Shown here: positions 42,231 to 49,795 of the stretch, piece after piece
How positions within the stretch are numbered: position 1 is the first letter of the stretch
How the letters are laid out: each line of letters begins with the position of its first letter
Assembly (NCBI GenBank): GCA_035568175.1
Contig: DATMON010000004.1
Location: forward strand, 248,001-312,000
DNA length: 64,000 nucleotides
Source of the DNA: AV40 sp035568175
GTDB lineage: Bacteria > Verrucomicrobiota > Verrucomicrobiia > Chthoniobacterales > UBA10450
Direction: 5' to 3'
Translations under genes and position numbers: made by a program
Notes under the pieces: model-generated
The model's input: the letters and a program-made list of their open reading frames with translations, nothing else
The model's database searches: none
Told to the model about the DNA's origin: nothing

Positions 42231-43231
42231 TACCTGCTCAGTTCGAGCATTCGAAGAATCGGCAGCTCGGCGCGTTGGCGGACCGATTCCGGCAATGTGA
42301 TCTCCGGTTCCATGTTCAAGAGCGCGTTATACGCTTTCTCGAGCGTGTTCATTTTCATGAACCGGCATTCGCCGCAAAAACAATTGTCGGTCGGCCCGGG
42401 AATGAATGTTTTGTCGGGAATTTCTTTCTTCAACCGATGGAGCATGCCCGCCTCGGTTACGATTATGATCTCGCGCGCAGGCGAATTTTTGCAGAAGGCG
42501 ATCATCTTTTCGGTCGAACAAACTTCATCGGCCAGCATTCGGACCGCGTAAGTGCATTCCGGATGCGCCACGACCGGCGCATTTGGATATTCGTCGTGAA
42601 TCCGATTGATGCTGCGCGCGGTAAACTCGACGTGCACGTAACAGGTCCCCTGCCACAAATCCATTTTGCGACCGGTCCGTTCCATTACCCACGCGCCGAG
42701 ATTTTGGTCCGGCACAAAAAGAATATGTCGATCTTCCGGCGCCGCGCGCACGATTCTGTCCGCGTTGCCGCTGGTGCAAATCACATCGGCCTGCGCTTTC
42801 ACGCCCGCGCTGCAGTTAATGTATGCGATGACGTAGTAATTCTTGTCGGCATGTTTTTTCAAAAACTCAGCCAGTTTTTCCGGCGGGCAGGATTCCGATA
42901 GCGAACAGCCCGCTTCGAGGTCGGGCAAAACGACGCGCTTGGTCGGGTTGATGATCTTCGCCGTCTCGGCCATGAAATGGACGCCGCAAAAAAGAATCAC
43001 GTCGGCATCGGTTTTCGCCGCCTGATAACTCAGGCCTAACGAATCACCGACAAAATCGGCGACGTCCTGCAGCTCCGGCACCTGGTAATTGTGAGCGAGA
43101 ATGACAGCCTTGCGCTCAATCGCCAGTTCACGCAGTCGCTGGGCCAGATCCGCACTGTGCCGACTCAAGGTTCCACTGCGATTTGAACCGGATGCAACGT
43201 CACGTTGCAAATTTACACCCAACGCTACCAT
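42230..43231 (-). CDS. nadA: quinolinate synthase A
   Basis: 333 residues. NadA condenses iminoaspartate with dihydroxyacetone phosphate to quinolinate for NAD synthesis, using a 4Fe-4S cluster. Seen: VILAHNYQVPELQDVADFVGDSLGLS, ILFCGVHFMAETAKI, YVHVEFTARSI, AHPECTYAVRMLADEVCSTEKM and the last Cys region NCFCGECRFMKMN. The three cluster Cys are present. The first 22 residues include a palindromic repeat read in frame (43190-43212); the true start may be ATG 43231 or a TTG near 43168. Confidence 0.94.
   Translation of the reverse strand: MVALGVNLQRDVASGSNRSGTLSRHSADLAQRLRELAIERKAVILAHNYQVPELQDVADFVGDSLGLSYQAAKTDADVILFCGVHFMAETAKIINPTKRVVLPDLEAGCSLSESCPPEKLAEFLKKHADKNYYVIAYINCSAGVKAQADVICTSGNADRIVRAAPEDRHILFVPDQNLGAWVMERTGRKMDLWQGTCYVHVEFTARSINRIHDEYPNAPVVAHPECTYAVRMLADEVCSTEKMIAFCKNSPAREIIIVTEAGMLHRLKKEIPDKTFIPGPTDNCFCGECRFMKMNTLEKAYNALLNMEPEITLPESVRQRAELPILRMLELSR
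43190..43212. repeat. GGATGCAACGTCACGTTGCA palindrome at the nadA 5' end
   Basis: Perfect arms TGCAACGT/ACGTTGCA around C. Variants at 53019-53040 (GGATGCAACATCATGTTGCA) and 52990-53008 (GGTACAGCGTCACGCTG). Read in nadA as NLQRDVASG. Confidence 0.75.
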
Positions 43232-43252
43232 TGATTAATATCCGGCAAACCA

Positions 43253-44068
43253 ATGGATTCTCAAACACATCGGCTCGGCTTTATCGGCGCGGGCAAACTC
43301 GCCGGCTCGGTCATTCGCGGTTTGATACGCGCCAAATTCTGCCCGCCGGGCGAGATCATCGCGAGCGAGCCAAATGAGCAGACGCGGGAGGCGCTGCAGA
43401 AAGACGTTGGCATCAGTCTAACCGCGGATAACGCCGAGGTCGCAGAGAAAGCTGAAGTTGTTTTTATCGGAGTGAAGCCGGCGATGGTTTTGCCGGTTTT
43501 GCGCCAACTGAGCGAGAAACTTCAAAACAAAGTTGTGATTTCACTCGCGGGAGGCGTTCGGATTGCGAGCATGGAGAAAACCGGAAACGCGCAGTTCATG
43601 CGCGCGTTGACCAATACGCCGTCGGCAATTTGTCGTGCGGCCACCGGAATTACCCGCGGCAGTCGCAGCACAAAAGAAGATGTCGATCTTGCCACAAAGG
43701 TTTTTGGCGCAATCGGCGCCGTCGTTGAAATCAAGGAAGAACAAATCGATGCCGTGACTGCGCTGAGCGGGAGCGGACCGGCTTTCATTTACACAGTGAT
43801 CGAAGCGCTGGCCGCGGGCGGAACAAAAATGGGGTTGCCGGCCGACGTCGCGCTGGAACTGGCAATCCAAACAGTCCTGGGCGCGGCTGCGCTCACGCAG
43901 GAAACCAAAATGTCGCCGGAAGAGTTAGTGAAAATGGTCGTGACGCCAGGCGGCACGACTGCCGCCGGCCTTGCCGTCATGAAAAAACTCGGAACGAGCG
44001 AAAGTCTGATCGCTGCGATTGAAGCCGCGACAAAGCGAGGCGAGGAAATGGCGAAAGAAAACAGGTAG
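43253..44068 (+). CDS. proC: pyrroline-5-carboxylate reductase
   Basis: 271 residues. Final step of proline synthesis, reducing pyrroline-5-carboxylate with NADPH. Rossmann motif LGFIGAGKLAGSVIRGLI at the start, VKPAMVLPVL, MRALTNTPSAICRAATGI, and the C-terminal signature ALSGSGPAFIYTVIEALAAGGTKMGL with MVVTPGGTTAAGLAVM. Normal length. Diverges from nadA by 22 bases and converges on aroE. The TAG stop is supplied by the GGTAGGGGCGG repeat. Confidence 0.95.
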   Translation: MDSQTHRLGFIGAGKLAGSVIRGLIRAKFCPPGEIIASEPNEQTREALQKDVGISLTADNAEVAEKAEVVFIGVKPAMVLPVLRQLSEKLQNKVVISLAGGVRIASMEKTGNAQFMRALTNTPSAICRAATGITRGSRSTKEDVDLATKVFGAIGAVVEIKEEQIDAVTALSGSGPAFIYTVIEALAAGGTKMGLPADVALELAIQTVLGAAALTQETKMSPEELVKMVVTPGGTTAAGLAVMKKLGTSESLIAAIEAATKRGEEMAKENR

Positions 44069-44118
44069 GGGCGGTTCACCGAACCGCCCGCGGGCGATTG
44101 AGGTCAATCGCCCCTACC
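44064..44118. repeat. GGTAGGGGCGG double palindrome between convergent proC and aroE
   Basis: GGCGGTTCACCGAACCGCC followed by GGCGATTGAGGTCAATCGCC, capped by GGTAGG and CCTACC. It provides the TAG stop of both proC (plus) and aroE (minus), so it spans exactly the 45 bases between the two coding regions. Two stable hairpins suggest a bidirectional terminator, though no T run follows. Confidence 0.85.
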
Positions 44119-45037
44119 CTATCGCTTTCCGCATTACTTCGATCGGCGCTTCGCGTTGAAACCAAATCTCAAAGGCAAGCGCGCCTTGATGGAGCAACAT
44201 CGACAAGCCATTGGTCGCGCGCGCGCCGGCTTCGATTGCCGCTGACACCAACGGCGTTCGCCCAGCAGAATAAATCGTGTCGTAAATCATCAAATGCGGG
44301 GCGAGCAGTCGCGCTGGAATTGGCGACGGATCGCCGCGATTCAAACCGACCGGTGTTGCGTTCACGACCAGATCAACATTTCCGATTTGGAATCGAATAG
44401 CGGTTTCTTCCAACGAAACCGCCTGTAACCGCGCGACGGGCCCCAGCACTTTCGGACCGGCAAAAAAATCACGTAGCTCATCGGCAAGCTTCTGTGCTTT
44501 TTCGAAAGAACGATTGGCAATGACAAGTCGCTCGGGATTTTCCTTCGCACATTGTAGCGCAATCGCGCGCGCCGCGCCGCCGGCTCCAAGAATCATTACG
44601 CGAAGATCACGCAAATCGACCGAGAACTCTTCGCGAATCGCGCGGGCAAATCCTCGTCCATCGGTATTGAAACCGTGCAACTTGCCACCTTCGACTTTGA
44701 CGACGTTGATGGCGCCGATCCGCTTTGCATTTTCATCAGCGATATCAACCATACCAAGTGCCGCGATTTTGTGCGGAATAGTCAGATTAACGCCGATGAA
44801 TTCGAGTTTACGGATGAGATCGATCGCACCGCGCAATTCGTTAGGCGAAATGTGAAAACGCGCATATTGCAGGTCGATTTTGCAATGCTCGAGCGCGGCG
44901 TTTTGCATTTTGGGCGAGAGCGAGTGCTCGACTGGATCGCCGAAAACTCCGAGGCGAACAGGCGGATCGGCATCATGCCAATCTCTTAAATCGGCCAGTG
45001 TGTAAACTGCCTTGGCTGCGGCGGGTTTCTTTTTCAT
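44114..45037 (-). CDS. aroE: shikimate dehydrogenase
   Basis: 307 residues from ATG 45037. NADP-dependent step four of the shikimate pathway. Motifs: LGVFGDPVEHSLSPKMQNAAL, NLTIPHKIAA (catalytic Lys), GFNTDGRGFARA (Asp), ILGAGGAARAI, IANRSFEKAQKLA and NATPVGL. The four extra N-terminal residues possible from 45049 come from a palindromic repeat. The Lys-Asp catalytic pair is intact. Confidence 0.95.
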   Translation of the reverse strand: MKKKPAAAKAVYTLADLRDWHDADPPVRLGVFGDPVEHSLSPKMQNAALEHCKIDLQYARFHISPNELRGAIDLIRKLEFIGVNLTIPHKIAALGMVDIADENAKRIGAINVVKVEGGKLHGFNTDGRGFARAIREEFSVDLRDLRVMILGAGGAARAIALQCAKENPERLVIANRSFEKAQKLADELRDFFAGPKVLGPVARLQAVSLEETAIRFQIGNVDLVVNATPVGLNRGDPSPIPARLLAPHLMIYDTIYSAGRTPLVSAAIEAGARATNGLSMLLHQGALAFEIWFQREAPIEVMRKAIG

Positions 45038-45042
45038 ATGAA

Positions 45043-45100
45043 GGGGCACGCGCTGTCGTGCCCCATTAATTTAGGGACGCGACGGCGCGCGTCCCTCCAA
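45043..45100. repeat. two palindromes between aroE and gltX
   Basis: 45043-45064: GGGGCACGCGCTGTCGTGCC then CC. 45074-45100: arms GGGACGCG/CGCGTCCC, one base different from the copy inside the cyclase gene at 5057-5083. They fill most of the gap between the two minus-strand genes. Confidence 0.8.
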
Positions 45101-45110
45101 TAATTGGAAC

Positions 45111-46442
45111 TCATTTCGTGCCGAGCTTCGCCATCATTCGGTCGAAACGTTTGAGCACACGTTCTTTCCCCATCACCTCGAGCATGTGATACAAACTCGG
45201 GCCAACGCTCCGACCGCTCACCGCCACGCGCGCGGGATGAACCAGATCACCGGTCTTGCAGCCAAGTTTTTGGGCAAGCAACTTGAGCGCAGATTCCAGT
45301 GTCTGAAAATCCCACTTGTCGATCCCAGCAAACTCTCCGCGCAAAGCTTTCAAATTCGCGGCCGCTTCCGGTTTGCCGAAAACCTTTTTTACCGCCTCGG
45401 AATCGAATTCGTAATCCTCGGTGAAGAAATAGGAAGTCCATTCCGGAACATCTTTGAAGAGTTTGATCTTCTCTTTCACGATCGCGAGCACATCGCGCAG
45501 ATATTTTTCATCGGCGACGTCGATCTTCGCTTTTTCCAAGAATGGCTGCGCCAGTTCAATAAACCGGTCGAGCGACATCTGCGCGATGTATTGACCATTG
45601 AGCCAAAAACATTTGTCGAGATCGAAGGCGGCATTGCGCCGGTTAATCTTTTCGAGCTCGAAAAGTTTTACGACCTCGTCGATGTCGATCTTTTCCCGGT
45701 TGTCCTTCGGCGACCAGCCGAGCAGGCAAAGATAATTCCGAACAGCTTCGGGGGCGTAGCCTTGTTCGATGTAATTCGCGACGGCCGCGCCTTCATCGCG
45801 CTTACTCATCTTGGAACCGTCCCGATTTAGAATGAGCGGAATGTGTGCGAAATGCGGCGACGTTGCACCGAGCGCCTTGTAAAGCTCGATATGCTTGGGC
45901 GTGTTCGACAAGTGATCTTCGCCGCGAATCACGTGCGAGATCTTCATCTCGATGTCGTCGATCACATTCACGAAATGAAAAATCCAGGAACCGTCCGGCC
46001 GGCGGATGGTCATGTCGGGATGCGTCCCCGGATTGGTGAGGTCGAAATCGATTTTGCCGCAGACGAGATCGTCAACGACAACGTGCTCGCGCGGCGAGCG
46101 GAACCGCAACGCGCCCTGGTCTTCGAAAATGTGGCCGCCTTCCTGAAGTTTCTTCAGGTAGCGTTCGTAAATTTCAGTGCGCTGACTTTGAAAGTAAGGA
46201 CCTAACTCTCCGCCGGCATGCGGACCTTCATCCCAATTCAATCCGAGCCAATTCAAGCCTTCGTAAATCGCGGCCGCGGCCTCCTCGGTGTTGCGCTTAA
46301 TGTCGGTGTCCTCGATTCGCAGAACCAATTTGCCGCCGTGATGGCGAACAAAGAGCCAGTTGAACAAAGCTGTGCGCGCGCCGCCAATGTGTAGGTAGCC
46401 GGTCGGCGACGGAGCGAAGCGAACTCGGATTTCAGAAGCCAT
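45111..46442 (-). CDS. gltX: glutamyl-tRNA synthetase
   Basis: 443 residues. Class I synthetase charging tRNA-Glu (and perhaps tRNA-Gln for amidation). HIGH motif in RFAPSPTGYLHIGGARTALFNWL, LRIEDTD, and KMSKR in DGSKMSKRDEGAAV. The anticodon-binding part ends with GRSVGPSLYHMLEVMGKERVLKR. A bit short of the common 470-500 residues but all core motifs are present. Yqey, named GatB-like, is not linked to it here. Confidence 0.95.
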   Translation of the reverse strand: MASEIRVRFAPSPTGYLHIGGARTALFNWLFVRHHGGKLVLRIEDTDIKRNTEEAAAAIYEGLNWLGLNWDEGPHAGGELGPYFQSQRTEIYERYLKKLQEGGHIFEDQGALRFRSPREHVVVDDLVCGKIDFDLTNPGTHPDMTIRRPDGSWIFHFVNVIDDIEMKISHVIRGEDHLSNTPKHIELYKALGATSPHFAHIPLILNRDGSKMSKRDEGAAVANYIEQGYAPEAVRNYLCLLGWSPKDNREKIDIDEVVKLFELEKINRRNAAFDLDKCFWLNGQYIAQMSLDRFIELAQPFLEKAKIDVADEKYLRDVLAIVKEKIKLFKDVPEWTSYFFTEDYEFDSEAVKKVFGKPEAAANLKALRGEFAGIDKWDFQTLESALKLLAQKLGCKTGDLVHPARVAVSGRSVGPSLYHMLEVMGKERVLKRFDRMMAKLGTK

Positions 46443-46452
46443 CTGAAAATAT

Positions 46453-46504
46453 TGTAGCCGCTTCGCTGTGCGAAGCGAGCGCCGCCCACAGGGCGGCGGC
46501 TACA
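46453..46504. repeat. TGTAGCCGC palindrome between gltX and tilS
   Basis: Outer arms TGTAGCCGC/GCGGCTACA with inner hairpins GCTTCGctgtgCGAAGC and GCCGCCcacaGGGCGGC. Same family as 31943-31992. It nearly fills the gap between the two minus-strand genes. Confidence 0.8.
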
Positions 46505-46507
46505 GAT

Positions 46508-47569
46508 TCACTCGATAAAGATCCTCCCGGCTCGTCGGCGAACATGTCGATCCTGCGGAAGATTAACTTTGGCTACTGGCGCATCGTGATTGAGCAATGA
46601 GCGGACGTTTTCCACGACATCGAAGCCGACATTCGTAATTTTTCGCGTGCGCAACCATTTCAAAATTTCGCGGCGCTGAAGCGCCACCGGCAATTCGCGC
46701 AACTTTGCGACCGAAACGTCGACGTCGGTGGCATCGGGGAGCTGGTCTTCGATCCAGTTTTCTTCTTCCACGGCAATCACCGCAGCGCGCCAAATGCTCT
46801 GGCGAATATTTCGTCCAAGCTTCTTCTCCAAATAAGGAATAACTTGCCGGCGGATCCTGTTGCGCAGCGGCGCCAGATCTTTGTTTGACGCGTCTTCGCG
46901 GAATTTCAGCCGATGCTTGCGAACATAATCGTCGATTTCGCGCCGCCACACTCCAAGAAGCGGGCGAACAATTGTAAGATCGACATCTTCAACCTGGCGT
47001 TTCGAAACTTCCCGGATCGCGCCAAGACCGGTCGCTCCGGAACCACGAAAGAGATTGATCAAAAAAGTTTCGACCAAATCGTCAGCGTGATGGGCGAGAA
47101 AAATGGCGCGACATCGTCGGCGCTTGGCTACTTGCGCAAAAAATTGATAGCGCGCCTCTCGCGCTGCGGCTTCGACCGAGATTTTTTGCTTTGCGGCAAG
47201 TTCGCGGACATTGGCTGTTCCAATCTCAACGTCCACATCATCGAATGTTGTTGTAGGGCAAGCGCCTCGCTTGCCAGCCCGTGCCAGCGGCAGGCGGAGC
47301 GCCTGCCCTACAATTTGCCTGCGATATTTGCTTACAAATCTTGCGACGAAGCGCGCATCAGCGGCACTCGATCGCCCACGGAGTTGGTGATTCAAATGGC
47401 AGATGATCAGCTTTCTGTAGCCGCGTTCGAGTAGTGAATGGAGCAGCGCGACGGAATCGCGACCGCCTGAGACACCGACGAGATAGCACCCGTCAGGCGG
47501 AAACCCGCGCAAAAAATTTTTATTTTGAATCTGTTTCAACGCGGCCTCGCATCCAATGTTCGAAGGCAA
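46508..47569 (-). CDS. tilS: tRNA(Ile)-lysidine synthetase carrying an inserted repeat
   Basis: 353 residues. TilS converts C34 of tRNA-Ile(CAU) to lysidine using ATP and Lys. PP-loop SGGRDSVALLHSLLERG at residues 34-50, HLNHQLRGRSSAADARFV, HHADDLVETFLINLFRGSG, and IVRPLLG are typical. A 63-base palindrome (47251-47313) is read in frame as VGQALRLPLARAGKRGACPT between the core strands, where family members have a variable loop. The short C-terminus resembles the minimal bacterial form. This is an essential gene, so the insert must be tolerated if the sequence is correct. Confidence 0.9.
   Translation of the reverse strand: MPSNIGCEAALKQIQNKNFLRGFPPDGCYLVGVSGGRDSVALLHSLLERGYRKLIICHLNHQLRGRSSAADARFVARFVSKYRRQIVGQALRLPLARAGKRGACPTTTFDDVDVEIGTANVRELAAKQKISVEAAAREARYQFFAQVAKRRRCRAIFLAHHADDLVETFLINLFRGSGATGLGAIREVSKRQVEDVDLTIVRPLLGVWRREIDDYVRKHRLKFREDASNKDLAPLRNRIRRQVIPYLEKKLGRNIRQSIWRAAVIAVEEENWIEDQLPDATDVDVSVAKLRELPVALQRREILKWLRTRKITNVGFDVVENVRSLLNHDAPVAKVNLPQDRHVRRRAGRIFIE
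47251..47313. repeat. in-frame palindromic repeat inside tilS
   Basis: TTGTAGGGCAAGCGCCTCGC and its mirror-like arm GGCGGAGCGCCTGCCCTACAA-type end at 47313; TGTAGGGC/GCCCTACA are exact outer arms. 63 bases is 21 codons, preserving the frame. Related TGTAGGGCGACGCTCC lies after the methyltransferase gene (61912). Confidence 0.85.
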
Positions 47570-47636
47570 TGATAACGCTGAGTGAGATTAGACAAAAGGA
47601 ACGCTCGGCGGCGTCTTCACAACAAAGGGAAACAGT

Positions 47637-47837
47637 ATGAGAAAGAAATCGACCTATAGACTTCTGGTTCAGTCAGAAGAGAGAAACAAAAACGTGATGG
47701 AAATTGCAGTCTACGCCCTGGTCGCGTTGAGCTGCTTGATTTCGATTTGGCAATTCGCGGAACAACCGAACGCATTGCCGCTGGATAACATCAAGACTGT
47801 AGGAGAGCAGCAGGTCCAAACGCGGGTCGCCTCGTAA
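47637..47837 (+). CDS. small single-helix membrane protein, unknown
   Basis: 66 residues, ATG 47637 with GGAAA five bases upstream. Basic N-terminus, then one membrane helix (MEIAVYALVALSCLISIWQF) and a short outside tail. No family recognised. Lies between tilS (divergent) and the TetR-efflux operon, 50 bases before the regulator's promoter, and may be unrelated to it. Confidence 0.5.
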   Translation: MRKKSTYRLLVQSEERNKNVMEIAVYALVALSCLISIWQFAEQPNALPLDNIKTVGEQQVQTRVAS

Positions 47838-47849
47838 AATAGGGGCCAT

Positions 47850-47878
47850 TTGACAATGAATGAACGTTCATTCATTGT
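47850..47878 (+). promoter_or_regulatory. TetR operator overlapping promoter
   Basis: 47853-47878 is a perfect 26-base palindrome with half-site ACAATGAATGAAC. Its first bases are part of a TTGACA -35 box (47850-47855), and 17 bases on is CATTGT as a possible -10. It lies 9 bases before the TetR start, so the regulator should block its own operon. Confidence 0.85.
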
Positions 47879-47887
47879 GTTGGCTCA

Positions 47888-48508
47888 ATGTCCCAGGCCC
47901 AAGTAGAACCCGGTCTAGATCGACGAACCCAGATCCTTGATGCGGCCGTCGTTTGTTTTGCCAAACGTGGATTCCACCAGGCCAGCATGCACGACATCAG
48001 CGCCGAGGCCGGGATCAGCGTCGGTCTGATCTATCGCTATTTTCAAAATAAAGAGGCCGTGATTTCGGCCATGGCGGACCGGCATAAACAGGAAATCCAG
48101 GGAATCCTGGAACGCGCCCAGCAAGCGTCGGGGTTACTCGAATCGCTGGAGGTCCTGTTCACCTCGCACTGCGGCGACGCCGAACCGCAGGTCGTTTCCG
48201 CTTTCGTTGTCGATCTTTTTGCGGAGGCGAGCCGGAACACGCACGTCGCCGAATTGGTGCGCGATGTTTGTGAAACGTCGATGAAGGGCGTGACCGATTT
48301 AATCGCGCGATCACCCGAAGCCAAGGCCACCAATTTAACTCCTCGGGAGATGGCGGAGCTTATTTTTGCGGTGAACGACGGCATGCTGATGCGGAATGTC
48401 CTCAAAATCGGTTCGACCTCTGACGAACGACGCGAGCAACAATTAAAAGTCGCGCGCAATTTGTGGCAGCTATTATTTAAGAAGAAGAGTCAACCAGCTT
48501 ATGCATGA
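47888..48508 (+). CDS. TetR-family repressor of the efflux operon
   Basis: 206 residues. N-terminal helix-turn-helix: RRTQILDAAVVCFAKRGFHQASMHDISAEAGISVGLIYRYFQNKEAVISAM, the standard TetR pattern. The C-terminal ligand domain resembles the TetR_C_6 type (VSAFVVDLFAEASRN). It probably binds the palindrome at 47853-47878 and represses the downstream RND pump until a toxic ligand binds. Its end overlaps the adaptor gene by 8 bases. Confidence 0.9.
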   Translation: MSQAQVEPGLDRRTQILDAAVVCFAKRGFHQASMHDISAEAGISVGLIYRYFQNKEAVISAMADRHKQEIQGILERAQQASGLLESLEVLFTSHCGDAEPQVVSAFVVDLFAEASRNTHVAELVRDVCETSMKGVTDLIARSPEAKATNLTPREMAELIFAVNDGMLMRNVLKIGSTSDERREQQLKVARNLWQLLFKKKSQPAYA

Positions 48509-49793
48509 CGTTTTGAAACCAACTACTCTCAATCAAAAACAAAAAGGACGCGGCCGTTGGCTTTGGCCGGTGCTGTTCACGATTGCATTCGTTGGCGCGG
48601 TCACTGGTTTGGTTCTCATCAAGACCGCAATGATGATAGTTGTCATCGCTGCCGTAACCGCGCTCGTCATCTGGTTTGGATTTATTTCCTTCCGACGGTT
48701 TCGTTCAGGACGCACGACTTCGGGCGCAGTCTTCGCGGTTCTTGCCGTTCTACTGTTGTTAATCGATCTGAAGGCGCTGCAAATCCGCGCCATGGGGGCG
48801 ATGGCGGCCAAAATGGCTCCTCCGCCAACAACTGTCACCAGCGCGGTGGTCAAAGAAGAAGATTGGATACCGACACTGTCCGCCGTCGGATCGATTTCTG
48901 CAGTCCAAGGTGCCCTCCTCTCGACTGATCTCGCCGGCACAGTGGCGAAGGTGAATTTTGAAAGTGGGGGCGAAGCGAAGAAGGGAGACGTTCTTGTCCA
49001 ACTTGTTGCGTCTCAGGAGGAAGCCGATTTGGAATTGGCGCGAAATGATCTGGCCCGGGCACGCGATCTCGCCGCGCGCAAAGTGATTTCAAAAGCGGAC
49101 CTCGATGCCGCCGAATCGAAGCTCAAACAAAAGGAAGGGGTCGCCCAGCATAAGGAAGTTCGCGCGCCGTTCGATGGCCAGCTCGGTATCCGCCAGGTGA
49201 ACGTTGGGCAGATGATCAAAGAAGGCCAACAAGTCGTGCAGTTGACCGCGCTCGATCCGGTCTATGTCGATTTTGCGTTGCCGCAGCAGGAGCTCGCGAA
49301 AATTTCCGCCGGTCTGGAAGTTCGCGTACGGACAGATGCGGTCCCCGGCCGCGAATTCAAAGGCAAACTGACAGCGATCAACTCAATGGTCGACACGGTG
49401 ACGCGAAATGTGAGCTTGCAGGGCACCCTGGAAAATCCTGATCACACGCTACGTCCCGGAATATTTGCCAAAGTCGATTTACTTCTGCCGGAAAAACGCA
49501 AGGCCCTCGTCGTTCCGGGGTCGGCAATTTCCTATGCCCCATTCGGCGACTCGGTGTTCGTAATTGAGACAAAGAAAGATCCAAAGACCGGTAAGGAAAC
49601 ACAATCGATCCGGCAACAATTTGTTAAGATTGGCGAAGCCCGCGGTGATCTGGTCGCGATCGCTGATGGATTGAAAGCCAACGAAACAATTGTGGGCACC
49701 GGCGTTTTCAAACTCCGCAACGGAACAGCGGTGATCGTGAACAACGAATTGGCGCCAAAGCCGCAGGAAAAACCGAATCCTGTCGACTCGTAA
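48501..49793 (+). CDS. RND efflux periplasmic adaptor (membrane fusion protein)
   Basis: 430 residues. Two or three N-terminal hydrophobic segments (LWPVLFTIAFVGAVTGLVLI, MMIVVIAAVTALVIWFGFI, VFAVLAVLLLLIDL), more than the usual single anchor, followed by the HlyD/AcrA body: VGSISAVQGALLSTDLAGTV, a short coiled hairpin (LELARNDLARARDLAARKVISKADLDAAESKLKQKE), VRAPFDGQLGIRQVNVGQMI, and a beta-barrel. It links the inner-membrane pump to an outer channel; no TolC-like gene is in the window. Start overlaps tetR; stop is two bases before the pump gene. Confidence 0.9.
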   Translation: MHDVLKPTTLNQKQKGRGRWLWPVLFTIAFVGAVTGLVLIKTAMMIVVIAAVTALVIWFGFISFRRFRSGRTTSGAVFAVLAVLLLLIDLKALQIRAMGAMAAKMAPPPTTVTSAVVKEEDWIPTLSAVGSISAVQGALLSTDLAGTVAKVNFESGGEAKKGDVLVQLVASQEEADLELARNDLARARDLAARKVISKADLDAAESKLKQKEGVAQHKEVRAPFDGQLGIRQVNVGQMIKEGQQVVQLTALDPVYVDFALPQQELAKISAGLEVRVRTDAVPGREFKGKLTAINSMVDTVTRNVSLQGTLENPDHTLRPGIFAKVDLLLPEKRKALVVPGSAISYAPFGDSVFVIETKKDPKTGKETQSIRQQFVKIGEARGDLVAIADGLKANETIVGTGVFKLRNGTAVIVNNELAPKPQEKPNPVDS

Positions 49794-49795
49794 TC

